Shown one piece after another: positions 37,757 through 47,900 of a stretch of DNA of 64,000 bases. Origin of the DNA: Desulfobotulus pelophilus. GTDB taxonomy: Bacteria; Desulfobacterota; Desulfobacteria; Desulfobacterales; ASO4-4. The translations under genes were made by a program, and so were the position numbers. The number at the start of each line of letters is the position of its first letter. The first letter of the stretch is position 1. The stretch is taken from contig NZ_JAPFPW010000010.1 of the NCBI RefSeq assembly GCF_026155325.1, positions 62,001-126,000 on the forward strand. The letters are read 5' to 3'. The notes beneath the pieces are model-generated. The model was not told where the DNA came from. It saw only the letters and a list, made by a program, of their open reading frames with translations, and did no database searches.

Positions 37757-39076
37757 ATGAGCGATAAAACCCCTTTGCCTCCCGATGTTGAACGCCTTCT
37801 CAAACTGATGGAACAGATCTGCCACGATCTTGTCTGGAACCGCTACGACCGGGTAGCAACCCTTTTTGAGCTTACCCAAAGCACCATCTGCCCCGAGCCC
37901 ATCGCAAGCCTTGCGGAATCCTTCGGCATGATGCTGGTCAAAATCGAAGCACGGGAATTTCAGATGGAAGAAATGCTGAAAAACCTGAAAGAAACCAGTA
38001 AAGCCTTAGAGATTTCCCGCAGACAGCTACTCAAAGAAAACGAAGGCCTCAAAAAGGGTCTTATGGAACGATTTTCCCCCAAGCGCATTGTGGGACAAAG
38101 TCAGGCCATGCGCCAGATTCTGGACCAGACGGAACGCATAGCAGACACATCCGTAAATGTGCTCATCACAGGGGAAACGGGAACGGGAAAAGAACTCATC
38201 GCCAAAGCCCTTCATTATAATTCTACCCGCAAAACCAGACCCTTTATCGCCATCAACTGCTCGGCCATTCCGGAAAGTCTGTTTGAAAGTGAACTTTTCG
38301 GCATTGAGAAAGGGATCGCTACGGGTGTGAATATGAGAAAAGGCCTTGTGGAACAGGCTGGCGGCGGCACCCTCTTTCTCGATGAAATCGGGGATATGCC
38401 CTTACACATCCAGGCCAAAATTCTGCGGGTACTGGAGGAACGGGAAATTACAAGGGTAGGAAGCTCCACTGTCATTCCCGTTGATCTGAGGGTGGTGGCC
38501 GCCACGCACCGCGATCTCAAAACAGAGACAAAGGCCGGACGCTTCCGGGAGGATCTTTTCTTCCGCCTGAATGTCATATCCCTTGCCCTGCCTCCCCTGC
38601 GTGAACGGACCGGAGACATTCCTCTTTTACTCCAGCGTTTTCTGGATCTGCACTGTCGTCAGATGAACCGGCCCCTGCTCAAGATCAGGCCAGAAGCCAT
38701 GGCTTGCCTCCTGTCCCACCACTGGCCGGGCAATGTACGGGAGCTGGAAAACGAGGTGGAGCGTGTTGTGGCTCTCTCCTATTCCGAATTCATCCGGCTG
38801 GAGGACCTGTCTTTGCATATCCGCCAGGAAAGCTCCGTTCCAGACAATCCTGTGCTTTCGGGAAACACAGAAAAAAAAGAGACCCTTGCCCTCTATGACG
38901 ATGGCAGCAAAAATCAACCTTCGGGAAAGCACTTCTCTCTGGAAGAAAACGAAAAGGTACTGATTGAAAGGACACTGGAGGCCACTGGCGGCAACAGAAG
39001 CCAGGCGGCCCGTATGCTGGGGATCAGCCGGGAGGGATTAAGAAAAAAAATGAAAAAGCTTTTTGCCGAAGACTGA
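37757..39076 (+). CDS. Sigma-54-type AAA+ activator with altered GAFTGA loop
   Basis: 439 residues. Residues 1-105 are a helical N-terminal region of no family I recognise, ending in a coiled coil. Residues about 110-335 are the AAA+ domain with Walker A GETGTGKE (139-146), Walker B GTLFLDEI and arginine finger region FREDLFFRLN. A Fis-type HTH lies at the C terminus (NRSQAARMLGISREGLRKKM). The loop that touches sigma-54 reads GIATGV (186-191) instead of GAFTGA, replacing the key Phe-Thr pair with Ala-Thr. It may still work with an altered partner surface, or act without sigma-54. GGAAAA precedes ATG 37757; TTG 37745 is an alternative. Its place behind the export operon suggests control of that operon. 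Confidence 0.87.
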   Translation: MSDKTPLPPDVERLLKLMEQICHDLVWNRYDRVATLFELTQSTICPEPIASLAESFGMMLVKIEAREFQMEEMLKNLKETSKALEISRRQLLKENEGLKKGLMERFSPKRIVGQSQAMRQILDQTERIADTSVNVLITGETGTGKELIAKALHYNSTRKTRPFIAINCSAIPESLFESELFGIEKGIATGVNMRKGLVEQAGGGTLFLDEIGDMPLHIQAKILRVLEEREITRVGSSTVIPVDLRVVAATHRDLKTETKAGRFREDLFFRLNVISLALPPLRERTGDIPLLLQRFLDLHCRQMNRPLLKIRPEAMACLLSHHWPGNVRELENEVERVVALSYSEFIRLEDLSLHIRQESSVPDNPVLSGNTEKKETLALYDDGSKNQPSGKHFSLEENEKVLIERTLEATGGNRSQAARMLGISREGLRKKMKKLFAED

Positions 39077-39150
39077 GCCGAACTATTCAGGTCGGCTCAA
39101 ACGCTTACGCTGCCTGAATGGGTTCGGCAACAGCCTGTTCTGAAACAGGC
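39075..39150. terminator. Compound palindromes between convergent genes
   Basis: GAGCCGA/TCGGCTC (39075-39098) overlaps a longer, competing stem GCCGAACTATTCAGG (39077-39091) with CCTGAATGGGTTCGGC (39113-39128). A third stem GCCTGTT-CTGA-AACAGGC is at 39133-39150. They lie between the sigma-54 regulator stop and the 3' end of the foldase gene and probably serve as bidirectional terminators, although no T-run follows. Confidence 0.4.
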
Positions 39151-39213
39151 AAAAAATCCAGATTGCCGCCCAAAGGGAAAAAGCCCCCCGGGAAAACCCA
39201 TACCACAATCCCT

Positions 39214-40269
39214 TCAGCCCTTATTTTTTTCAGCGGTCTCCATGCGTTCCTTTACATCCGCCTCTATACGCTCCCTTCTTATGATGGTATCCGCATCATC
39301 ACCGAAAAAGCGATTCCGCAGCTCTTCCATCTCTCTTTCTTTTTGAACAGAATCCAGATAGGGGTTCTGTTCCATAGCGGATTTCTGTTGCCGGTACACG
39401 TTTTCTTTTTCCTGCTGTGCCCTTACCTCCTGATCAAGGGCTTCCAGCCCTGCCACCACATCGTCACTGAAACTGGCCTGTCTCAGTTCCCGAATTCGTT
39501 CTCTCTTTTCTTCTTCCGAGGCCATCCGGCCAAAATCCGCCTGATGCACAGCCATAAGCTCCCGGTAACGCTGGTGGGCGTTCCCTTCTGCAGGTGGCGC
39601 TTCATCCCGGTCCAGCCGATAGAGAGAGTCCAGTTCTTCAAGGGCATGGAGCTTTTCACGGGAAATCGTTTCCGGATCCGTAATGATGCTCTTTCTCGTC
39701 ATACGATACTGCGTTCTGGCCATTTCACTGCCAAAAAGCCACTTCGTATACTCCTCGCCAAGATAGGCCATACGAAAATTCCCTATGTCCTCCAGAATAA
39801 CAAGACTGTCTTCCAGCGTACGGGGAAACGGCCGCAGGGCAAGATAAGCAGCCAGCGCCATTTCGCTTTCAATATACGGACGGTAAAAACTCAAAATAAC
39901 TTCCGCACGCTCTTTTCCATGGTTTTCCAGCAGCCAGCCCCGTACAGCCTCCATGTGCTCCGCATAATCCCTGACCTGACCAAAGGACTGGCTCAGCCAC
40001 GCAAACAGGTTCCGGACATCCTCCGGACTCTCTTCCATCATGCAATGCGGAACAGGATCTTTGAACCCTTCTTCTGCCCGAAACAATCCGGCACAGCCCC
40101 CCGCTGCTGCCCCATGTGCTTCCACGAATATGGACTGGGAGTCTGCTTCCAGCAAAAAAGCACCCTCGTTTCCTTCATGCCTGTTTTCCCAATAAAAATA
40201 AAAAACGACAAACAGAAGCAGTACCGGTATTCCGATCCAACGGATAAAATGGAGCATATATCCTTTCAT
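39214..40269 (-). CDS. lifO: Lipase-specific foldase (lipase chaperone, LifO family)
   Basis: 351 residues. One N-terminal membrane anchor (residues about 10-28) is followed by a proline-poor, highly charged helical periplasmic part. The chaperone block ELRQASFSDDVVAGLEALDQE and the C-terminal RNRFFGDDADTIIRRERI match the lipase foldase family, whose members wrap around the lipase in the periplasm before type II secretion. GGAGG precedes the ATG. It is the second gene after the lipase, in the classical lip-lif order, separated by a perfect 17-bp hairpin. Sequence is diverged from pseudomonad Lif, but the gene pair makes the call firm. Confidence 0.85.
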   Translation of the reverse strand: MKGYMLHFIRWIGIPVLLLFVVFYFYWENRHEGNEGAFLLEADSQSIFVEAHGAAAGGCAGLFRAEEGFKDPVPHCMMEESPEDVRNLFAWLSQSFGQVRDYAEHMEAVRGWLLENHGKERAEVILSFYRPYIESEMALAAYLALRPFPRTLEDSLVILEDIGNFRMAYLGEEYTKWLFGSEMARTQYRMTRKSIITDPETISREKLHALEELDSLYRLDRDEAPPAEGNAHQRYRELMAVHQADFGRMASEEEKRERIRELRQASFSDDVVAGLEALDQEVRAQQEKENVYRQQKSAMEQNPYLDSVQKEREMEELRNRFFGDDADTIIRRERIEADVKERMETAEKNKG

Positions 40270-40286
40270 AGCCAGCCTCCGGAATA

Positions 40287-40327
40287 AGCTATCCCTTCAG
40301 ACCACCTGCCGGTCTGAAGGGATAGCT
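40287..40327 (-). other. Perfect 17-bp hairpin between lipase and foldase genes
   Basis: AGCTATCCCTTCAGACC (40287-40303) pairs without mismatch with 40311-40327 around a 7-base loop. On the transcribed strand it starts right after the lipase stop and ends before the foldase ribosome site; only a short TTATT follows. It likely stabilises lipase mRNA or lowers foldase expression. Confidence 0.65.
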
Positions 40328-40328
40328 G

Positions 40329-41204
40329 TCAATAGCCACGGGCTTTCAGGTCGGCGGCTATATTTTTATAAAATTGCGGTGCATGGAAACCCGGAGTGAT
40401 ACCAAGCAGCATTCCCACAATATTCAGATGATCACAACCCGGAGAATACCAGGCACCTTCCTGTACTCCCCTGAACTTACCCCATTTTGCGCTTTCAACA
40501 CTGACCAGTCCATCATTGGCTCCCTCAAGCCCGAGCATAATCAGCCAGGGAACCTGCATGAGAACACTGGGAGCACCCCATTTTGCCTTCGCTGCCCAGC
40601 TCTGATAATACACACCTTCCTTGTCCGGAGTATTGGGATTAAAAACCTGCCGCATATGATGCGTCGTTACGGCCCATCCATTGGCAAGGCTGTCCGGATT
40701 GCTGTCTCCCATGATAAGAGCATAAATCATGTCCAGAGAACCGCCAACAAGGCTATGATATTTTTGAGGAATGCCATTCATGATCATATCTGCCATGGCA
40801 CTGCCCTGATGGGGACCCGCTATGCTGGTGAAACTTGCCGTATAGGGGGCAAGCCCCAGATTGCTGATGGCGTATCGGGAATAGAGAGCGCCATGGGAAT
40901 GACCGATGATATTTACCTTTTCCGCCCCGGATATTACCAGAATCTCCATGACCTGATTTCTGAAATCCAGGGCCTTGGCTTCCGTGGAATCCATTCCATT
41001 GACCGCTGAGATATACACTTCTGCACCCGCACCTTCAAGGGCAGCGGGAATGGCACCCCAGTAATCCATGATCCCCGCAATCCTTGCGGATGCTCCCATG
41101 CCGTGGGCCAGTACCAGAGGATAACGGGTATCATACTTTGCATGGGCAGCGGGCACAGCCATACAGACCAAACAAAAAATGGTTACAAATCCTTTCCCGT
41201 ACAT
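40329..41204 (-). CDS. Secreted triacylglycerol lipase, family I (foldase-dependent)
   Basis: 291 residues with a signal peptide ending AAHA. An alpha/beta hydrolase with oxyanion segment LAHGMG, nucleophile Ser103 in GHSHGA, catalytic Asp231 in GANDGLVSVESAKWG and His259 in CDHLN, the calcium-site neighbourhood of family I.1/I.2 lipases. It hydrolyses long-chain triglycerides outside the cell, after foldase-assisted folding and probably type II secretion. The predicted mature chain has a single Cys (257), so it lacks the disulfide of the best-studied pseudomonad lipases. AAAAGGAG precedes the ATG. A strong promoter lies upstream and the foldase gene follows. Confidence 0.93.
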   Translation of the reverse strand: MYGKGFVTIFCLVCMAVPAAHAKYDTRYPLVLAHGMGASARIAGIMDYWGAIPAALEGAGAEVYISAVNGMDSTEAKALDFRNQVMEILVISGAEKVNIIGHSHGALYSRYAISNLGLAPYTASFTSIAGPHQGSAMADMIMNGIPQKYHSLVGGSLDMIYALIMGDSNPDSLANGWAVTTHHMRQVFNPNTPDKEGVYYQSWAAKAKWGAPSVLMQVPWLIMLGLEGANDGLVSVESAKWGKFRGVQEGAWYSPGCDHLNIVGMLLGITPGFHAPQFYKNIAADLKARGY

Positions 41205-41383
41205 GGCAAACTCCTTTTCAGATCGGTTTCCTGTTACTGCGAGCCAGAGCCGTCCCCTCGCAATGGTCTGCTGCTGCAGGGAAAACGCCTTGCACAGAAA
41301 TTCATACTAACTCAGCACGAAAAAGCCGTCCCTGCAAAATAAACACAACTCTTATTTTGCGAACACTGTTCATGTATGCCCGA

Positions 41384-41412
41384 TAAATATTCCTATACCA
41401 TTGATATGTCAA
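41384..41412 (-). promoter_or_regulatory. Predicted sigma-70 promoter of the lipase-foldase operon
   Basis: On the minus strand TTGACA (41412-41407) and TATTTA (41389-41384) are 17 bases apart. The start would be near 41377, with a leader of about 170 bases. Confidence 0.6.
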
Positions 41413-41494
41413 GTATAAAAAAGTAAACCCATCACCATGCATCCCTTCCGAGCCATTCACAACCCGGGGAAGGTCTTTACAGAGAAAACACCTG

Positions 41495-41554
41495 ATCAAA
41501 AATCCTGAAGCATCCATCGGCTTCTTCGCTAATGGATGCTTCAGGATTTTTGAT
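41495..41554. terminator. 23-bp perfect bidirectional terminator-like hairpin without an obvious gene
   Basis: 41495-41517 pairs perfectly with 41532-41554. The GC-rich core TCCTGAAGCATCCAT is flanked by AAAAA on the left and TTTTT on the right, so it looks like an intrinsic terminator in both directions. It lies upstream of both neighbouring genes, so it may insulate them or end a small RNA. Confidence 0.7.
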
Positions 41555-41677
41555 GCGGAGTGGTCCCACCAGAGCATCAAAAACCGGACACTGTTTTTCC
41601 ACTGGTATTTTTTTATTCCGCCAGATGCCAATAAAATGCAAAAAAAAGACAAAAGCTATGATAAAAAAGAGCATACG

Positions 41678-41905
41678 ATGGAAAACACCGATTCTGAACA
41701 CAGACAGATCATTGTGACACCGGATAACTGGCCATCCTTTTTCAAAAAAGTGCAGAAACAACTGCCTCCTTTTTTCCCCATCGGACAATGGACCCTGCAC
41801 TGTGAGAGCAAAAAGCAAAACCTGATTCCTGCTGAAATGTGGCCGCCCCCCTTCACCCCTTTTCAAAAAAAGGAAGCTCCCCTATGCCTGCCTTCTTTTC
41901 CCTGA
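41678..41905 (+). CDS. Doubtful small ORF upstream of the peptide synthetase gene
   Basis: 75 codons from ATG 41678, rich in Pro, Phe and Lys, beginning MENTDSEHRQIIVTPDNW. A weak AAAGAG precedes it. It overlaps the synthetase start by 22 bases in another frame. No family recognised, no membrane segment. It could be a leader peptide or MbtH-like position holder, but it has no MbtH motif (NPE.Q.SLW absent). Listed because it is the only frame between the terminator and the synthetase. Confidence 0.25.
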   Translation: MENTDSEHRQIIVTPDNWPSFFKKVQKQLPPFFPIGQWTLHCESKKQNLIPAEMWPPPFTPFQKKEAPLCLPSFP

Positions 41906-44900
41906 CCCATGCGGAAAAACGCATCTATCTTACCCAGAAAATGCATCCGGAATCATCCATGTGGAATGTCCCCACCTCCTTCCGGCTGCCTTCCGGAGAC
42001 GGGGATCTTCTGTTTAAAGCCGTGCAGCTTTTTCTGAAAAAGCGAAAGGATCTTCAGGTCCGGTTCAGGGAAAAGGATGGCATTCCGCAGAAGTACTTTT
42101 CAGACAGGGAAGACATTCCCCTTCTCATGCTGGATTTTTCAGAGAGAGATGAAAAAGACTGTATGACGTGGATGGTAAAACAGAGCAGAACCCCCATGCC
42201 CATGCTGGAACATCCCCTCCATGTCTTTGCCATTTTAAAGGGAACAGGCGGCCTTACCTTTCTCTATACCTGCTACCACCACATCGCCATGGACGGAACG
42301 TCCAGTGCCATGGCAGCGGGCCAGATTCTCCATATTTACAAGAGTCTTATGGAAGGCAGAAGCCCGGATCTGCCGGATTGTTATGATACAACCTCCCTTG
42401 TGGAAGCACTGGAGGCAGAACAGCGTTATCTCCATTCAGAAACAGCAAATCAGGACAAGAGCTATTGGCTGCAACGCTTTGACAACCTGCCGGAACCCCT
42501 TGATTTTGGAGGAAAACCACTAAGAGGCCCCCGGCCCTTACAAAAACTTGTCCGGTCCTTCCGTCCTTATACCACACAAAAACTTACGGACTTCTGCGCA
42601 GAGCATAAAACCTCTCCCTTCCGGGTGCTGCTGGCGGCGGCTTCCCTCTATTTTTGCCGGACCCTGAACCGAAAGGATCTGATTCTGGGTTCGGCCACGG
42701 CCAACCGCCACCCGAAATCCCTGAAAAACGCCATGACCATGAGCGTCAGTACCCTTGCCCTCCGCTTTACGGTAAAGGGTGAAGAGAGCTTTCTGAATCT
42801 GCTGGACCAGAGCCGCCGTCTTGTGAAAGAAGCCCTTGCCCATGAACGCTATCCCTATGATCTGCTCATGGCAGACCTTCGGTCTTTGCACGGAGAAAAA
42901 CCGGACCTTATCAGCACCTCCTTTGTGGAATTCCTGAAACCGGATCTGCCCGAAGGCGGTGAAACCTGCTGGCACAATTATGGTGAATCGGAAATGGCCC
43001 TTACGGCCTATTTTTCCTTTCCCGGAAGAAAAAATATCGGAAAGACTGGGGGCCAAAATGCTCCGGCAGAGCTGATTTTCATGTATCAGGAAGAGCGCTT
43101 TGAACCCTGGTTCATGGAACAGATGGCAAGCCATCTGGAAGCCATCCTCCTTCAGGGAATGGAAAACCCCCATCTTCAGGTAAGGGAGCTTTCCTTTCTC
43201 AGTTCAAAGGAAAGGAAAACAATCATCGAGGGCTTCAACCCCAAGGAGGCCATACCCGAAAGCCGCAATACCCTTCCGGCCCATATGGAGGCACAGGCCC
43301 GGCGCAGACCCGGAGCAAGGGCTGTGGTGTGGCGGGAAAAGGTTCTGACCTACGGAGAACTGGACTCTTTATCCAATGCCCTTGCCCGAAAACTGCTGGC
43401 CATGGGAGCAGGCCCGGGAACCGTGGTGGGCCTTCTCATGGACCGTTGTCCGGAACTCATCACTGCCCAGGTGGCCATCCTCAAAACCGGTGCGGCCTTT
43501 ATGCCCATTGATGCAGGGTACCCGGATTCCCGCATCACTTTCATGCTGGAGGATGTGGCGGCTCCCTTCCTCATCACCCAGACCCGCTTTATAGCGGAAA
43601 AGGATTTTCAGCACACCCTCCTTTTGAATATGGATGATCCGGATATTTTTGAAAAAGAAACATCCCCCCTGCCTCCGGCATCCTCTCCGGATGAAGCCTG
43701 TGTGGTGATCTACACGTCCGGCTCCACGGGAAAACCCAAGGGGGTTCTCCTCACCCATCAGGGCATCGCCAACATCATCCTTGCCACCATTCAGGCAGAC
43801 GGCATCACTGCCCGTGACAAAATTGCCAAACATGCAAGTTTTTCCTTTGACGCCAGCCTCATGGAAGTGTTTGTGGCCCTTTTTTCCGGAGCAGAACTCC
43901 ATCTCGTCCCCGAAGAAATCCGGCTTTCCTTAGGTCCGCTCAATACCTTTTATGAACAAAACGGCATCACATGGAGCTTTCTCACCACCCAGCTGGGGGA
44001 ACAGTTCATGGAATTCATGGACAACAGTTCCCTTAGCACCCTGCAGGTGGGTGGCGAAAAACTGCGCACCTTCACCCCCCGATCCTATAAGCTTCGAAAT
44101 CTCTACGGTCCTACGGAATGCTGCATCTATGTTACGGGGCAGCTTATTGAGCACATGGAAGAAAATATTCCCATCGGCCGTCCCATGCCCGGATGCCGCA
44201 TCTATATTCTCGATGCCTTCGGCCATCCCCAGCCGCCGGGAATGGCAGGCGAACTCTGCATCGCAGGACCTTGCGTGGCCCTCGGGTACCACAGAAGAGA
44301 AGAAAAAACCGCCGAATGCTTTGTGGCCGACCCCTTTTACCCCGGCGAACGAATGTACCGCAGCGGTGATCTGGCAAGCTTCCGGCCCGATGGTGTGATT
44401 CTTCATCTCGGCCGCATGGACAGACAGGTGAAGCTCAGGGGCTTTCGCATTGAACTGGGCGAAATTGAAAATGCCATGCTGGAGATGAAAGGCATTCAGC
44501 AGGCGGCGGTGGCGGATTTCAAGGATAGCAGCAACAGGGTTTATCTTTGTGGCTACTATGCAGGCAAAGGCGTTTTGCCAAAGGATCTGAAAAAAGAGCT
44601 TTCAAAACGCCTCCCCGAATATATGGTGCCCCTGCATCTGATCCCTTTAGCTACGCTGCCCCTCAATCCCAGCGGAAAAATTGACCGCATGAAGCTTCCA
44701 AAGCCCGAAGTCCAGTTCACACAAACTCTGGAATATATACCTCCGGCTCCGGGACTTGAAAGCGAACTGACCGCCATCTGGGGCGATGTGCTGAATCAGA
44801 CAAACCTCAGTGCCACCGCCGACTTTTTCCAGTGTGGCGGAGATTCCCTGAGGGCTGTGCGCCTGCAGGTGCAGTTGGCAAAGGTGCTGGGCCATGAGGT

Positions 44901-47900
44901 TTCCCTTTCCGATATTTTTTCCTGCACCAGCCCGAAAAACATGGCCGCATTTCTTGCAAAGCAGGACGGTACAGAACTCCGCAGCATAAAACCTGCGGCC
45001 AAAGCTCCCTGGTATCCGGCCACCACTGCCCAGCAGCAGCTTTTTCTCTTAAGCCGCATGGAAGGCATCGGCTGCACCTACAACATGCCCTTTGCCCTCC
45101 ATCTGGAAGGGCCCTTGGACAGAAAAGCCCTGTCTTCAGCCCTTCAGGCACTGGTGCAGCGCCATGAATCCCTGCGTACCCGTTTTGCCATCAAAGAAGG
45201 CCGCTGTGTCCAGATTCCCGAAGATTCCGCTGCGTTGAAAATGGAGTTTCAGCAGACAGGCAAAGATGATCTGGATGCCTCCATCCGGAACTTCATCCGG
45301 CCCTTTGATCCGGCCAAAGCACCCCTCTTCCGTGTGCGGCTGCTGGCCATTCAGGAATCAGATGAACAGCATCACATTCTGCTTCTGGACATGCACCATC
45401 TGGTGAGCGATGGCGTGTCCGTGGGTATCCTCGTCCGGGAACTGGCAAGCCTCTATGGGGGGCAAACCCTTCCCGAACCCCTTTTGCAGCACAAGGATGT
45501 GACGGTCTGGGAAGCCGGTCGGGAAAAAGCCGCCGCCATGGAGCATGGAGCCTTCTGGATTTCCCTTTTTGCGGATCCTCCGGAAGCCTCCCTGCCTGCG
45601 GATAAACCCAGACCCCCCGGAGCAGACTTTGCCGGTGATGTGCATGTGGAAGTGCTGGAACCGGAACTGAGCGCAGGGCTTCAGGACATGGCCAGAAAAT
45701 CCGGGGCCACCCTGCATCAGGTTCTTCTTTCCGCCCTCTCCGTTCTCGTGGGACGCTGGAGTGATGCGGAAGACCTTGTCATCGGCACCAGCACCGCAGG
45801 CCGGGACCTGCCCGGAGCCGAATCCCTTGTGGGCATGTTCGTGCGCACCCTTCCCACCCGGCACCGGCCCGAAGGACAGAAAAGTTTTGCCGGACTTCTG
45901 GCGGAAACCAGAGATCAGATGCGCCGGATTTACAGCCACAGTGCCTACCCCATTTCCTCCCTTTACGAAAAACTGGGGCTTAACCGGGGACCGGGCCGTC
46001 ATCCCCTCTTTGACCTGAACTTTGTCATGCAGGAAACGGGGCTGGATGATGCGCTTACAAGCGGCAATTTGCGGCTAGCTGTGGAGTCTCTTCCCACCCA
46101 GACGGCCAAATTTGATATCTCCTTTGGAGCCAGACTCAGAAATGGCAGCATCCACCTGAGCGTGGACTACCGCAGCGCACTGTACCAGAAGGAAACCATT
46201 GCACGGATGAGCTCCCATCTCACCCGTATCCTCCGGGCTGTGACGGCGGACATGGAGGCTCCCCTTGCCTCCATAGACATGCTGGGACCGGAAGAGCGGC
46301 ATACCCTGCTCCACCGCTTCAACCCCAGACCCACTCCCGGCCCTTTCTGGCCGACCGTAAGCCATGCCATTGCCCTGCATGCAAAAAATGCCCCCGATAA
46401 AATTGCCATTGTGGCCGGAAATCAGAAGCTTTCCTATGCAGAGCTTGACAAGAGGGCCAATGCGGCGGCAGCAAAACTTTTGGAAAAGGGCCTGCCAGCC
46501 AACAGCATCGTTGCTGTGGCTGCGGACCGATCCGTCTGGGCCGTGGCAGCCATGCTGGCCGCACTCCGGGCCGGAGCCGCCTATGTGGCCATTGATCCGG
46601 CGTATCCTGAAGAAAGAAAAAACTTTATCCTTGAAGATACGGCGGCGGATTTTCTTCTGGGTTCTTCGGAAAGCCTGCAGGCCTTTGGCTTTACGGGTGA
46701 AAGTATGGCCATGGATCAGCCGGATATGGGGAAAGGAGCAAGGGACCCCGGCAGGGCTGCGGGCGGTCATCAGCTGGCCTACCTCATCTTTACCTCCGGT
46801 TCAACGGGTCAACCCAAGGGAGTGGCCATAGAGCACCATTCCATGGTCAATTTCATCCACTGGTATGCCACCCACCACGGCATAGGCAAAGATTCCAGCA
46901 CCGCCGCCTTTGCCGCCTTCAGCTTTGATGTATCCGTGGTGCAGATTTTTGCCCCCCTCACCGCTGGTGGCACCCTGCACATCATCCCGGAACAGCTTCG
47001 CCTTTCTCCGCCGGAACTGGATGCCTACTTCATGGCAGAAAACATCAGCCATGCCCATTTCCCCACCCAGTTTGCGGAACAGTTCATGCGCATGGTTGAG
47101 GGGCGCTCCCTGAAAACCCTTGTGGTGGGCGGCGACCGCCTCAGCCGCTACCGCATTGGTCCCTACAGGCTCACCAATGAATACGGCCCCAGCGAAACCA
47201 CCATGGCCTGCCTCAGCTATGATGTACCCGCCGTCATGGAAAGACCACCCGTGGGCTCACCCGTGGCCAACTACCGGGTGTATATACTGGACAGCCGGGG
47301 CAGACTGGCACCCATCGGCATGCCCGGAGAAATCTGCGTGGCAGGAGCCGGTGTGGCAAGGGGCTACCACAACCGGCCGGAGCTTACGGAAAAAGGCTTT
47401 GTTCCGGACCCCTTTGCAGCGGGAGAACGCATGTACCGCACCGGAGACCGGGGCCGATGGCTCAGCAGTGGTGTGGTGGAATTCATGGACCGGCTGGATT
47501 TTCAGGTAAAAATCCGGGGATTCCGCATTGAGCCTGCCGAAATCGCCCGACGCATGCAGGAGGTGGAAGGACTGCTGGAAAGTGTGGTCATCGCCCGGGA
47601 GGAAGGTTCCGGCAACAAGGTGCTGGTGGCTTATTTCACGGCAAAGGAAAATCTGGCTTCCGAAACGGTGAAAGCCTATCTCCGCTCCGTACTGCCGGAA
47701 TACATGATTCCCGTTCATTTTGTGGGCCTTGACTCCATGCCCCTCAATGTCAACGGCAAGATTGACCGCAAAAAACTGCCTGCTCCGGAACTGGCTGACC
47801 CGTCGTCCACCGCAGGGCCCCTTGAAGCCCGCACGGAAAAGGAGAAAAAAATTCTTGCCTGCTGGGAAGAGGTGCTGGGCCACAGAAACTTCAGCCCCCT

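Larger units (their letters stand above)
41205..41883. other. Intergenic region between lipase and peptide synthetase genes
   Basis: 679 bases between divergent genes. It holds the lipase promoter, a leader hairpin GCAAAATAA/TTATTTTGC (41334-41360), a 23-bp bidirectional hairpin and a doubtful small ORF (all but the leader hairpin listed separately). A weak -24/-12-like element, TGG-N10-GAGCA spacing, lies at 41561-41576 on the plus strand, but its -12 half is poor. Leftward frames across the region run through the terminator and are not credible genes. Confidence 0.4.

Noticed and set aside
37470-37760. 96-codon plus-strand frame between exporter and regulator
   Set aside because: No ribosome site or family, and it coincides with the nested inverted repeats, which explain the stretch better.
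41561-41576. Sigma-54 promoter upstream of the peptide synthetase gene
   Set aside because: TGG-N10-GC spacing is right but the -24 and -12 elements are otherwise poor (TGGTCC and GAGC), and no activator gene adjoins.
41302-41866. Two minus-strand frames upstream of the lipase gene
   Set aside because: Both run straight through the 23-bp terminator hairpin, lack ribosome sites and show no family features.
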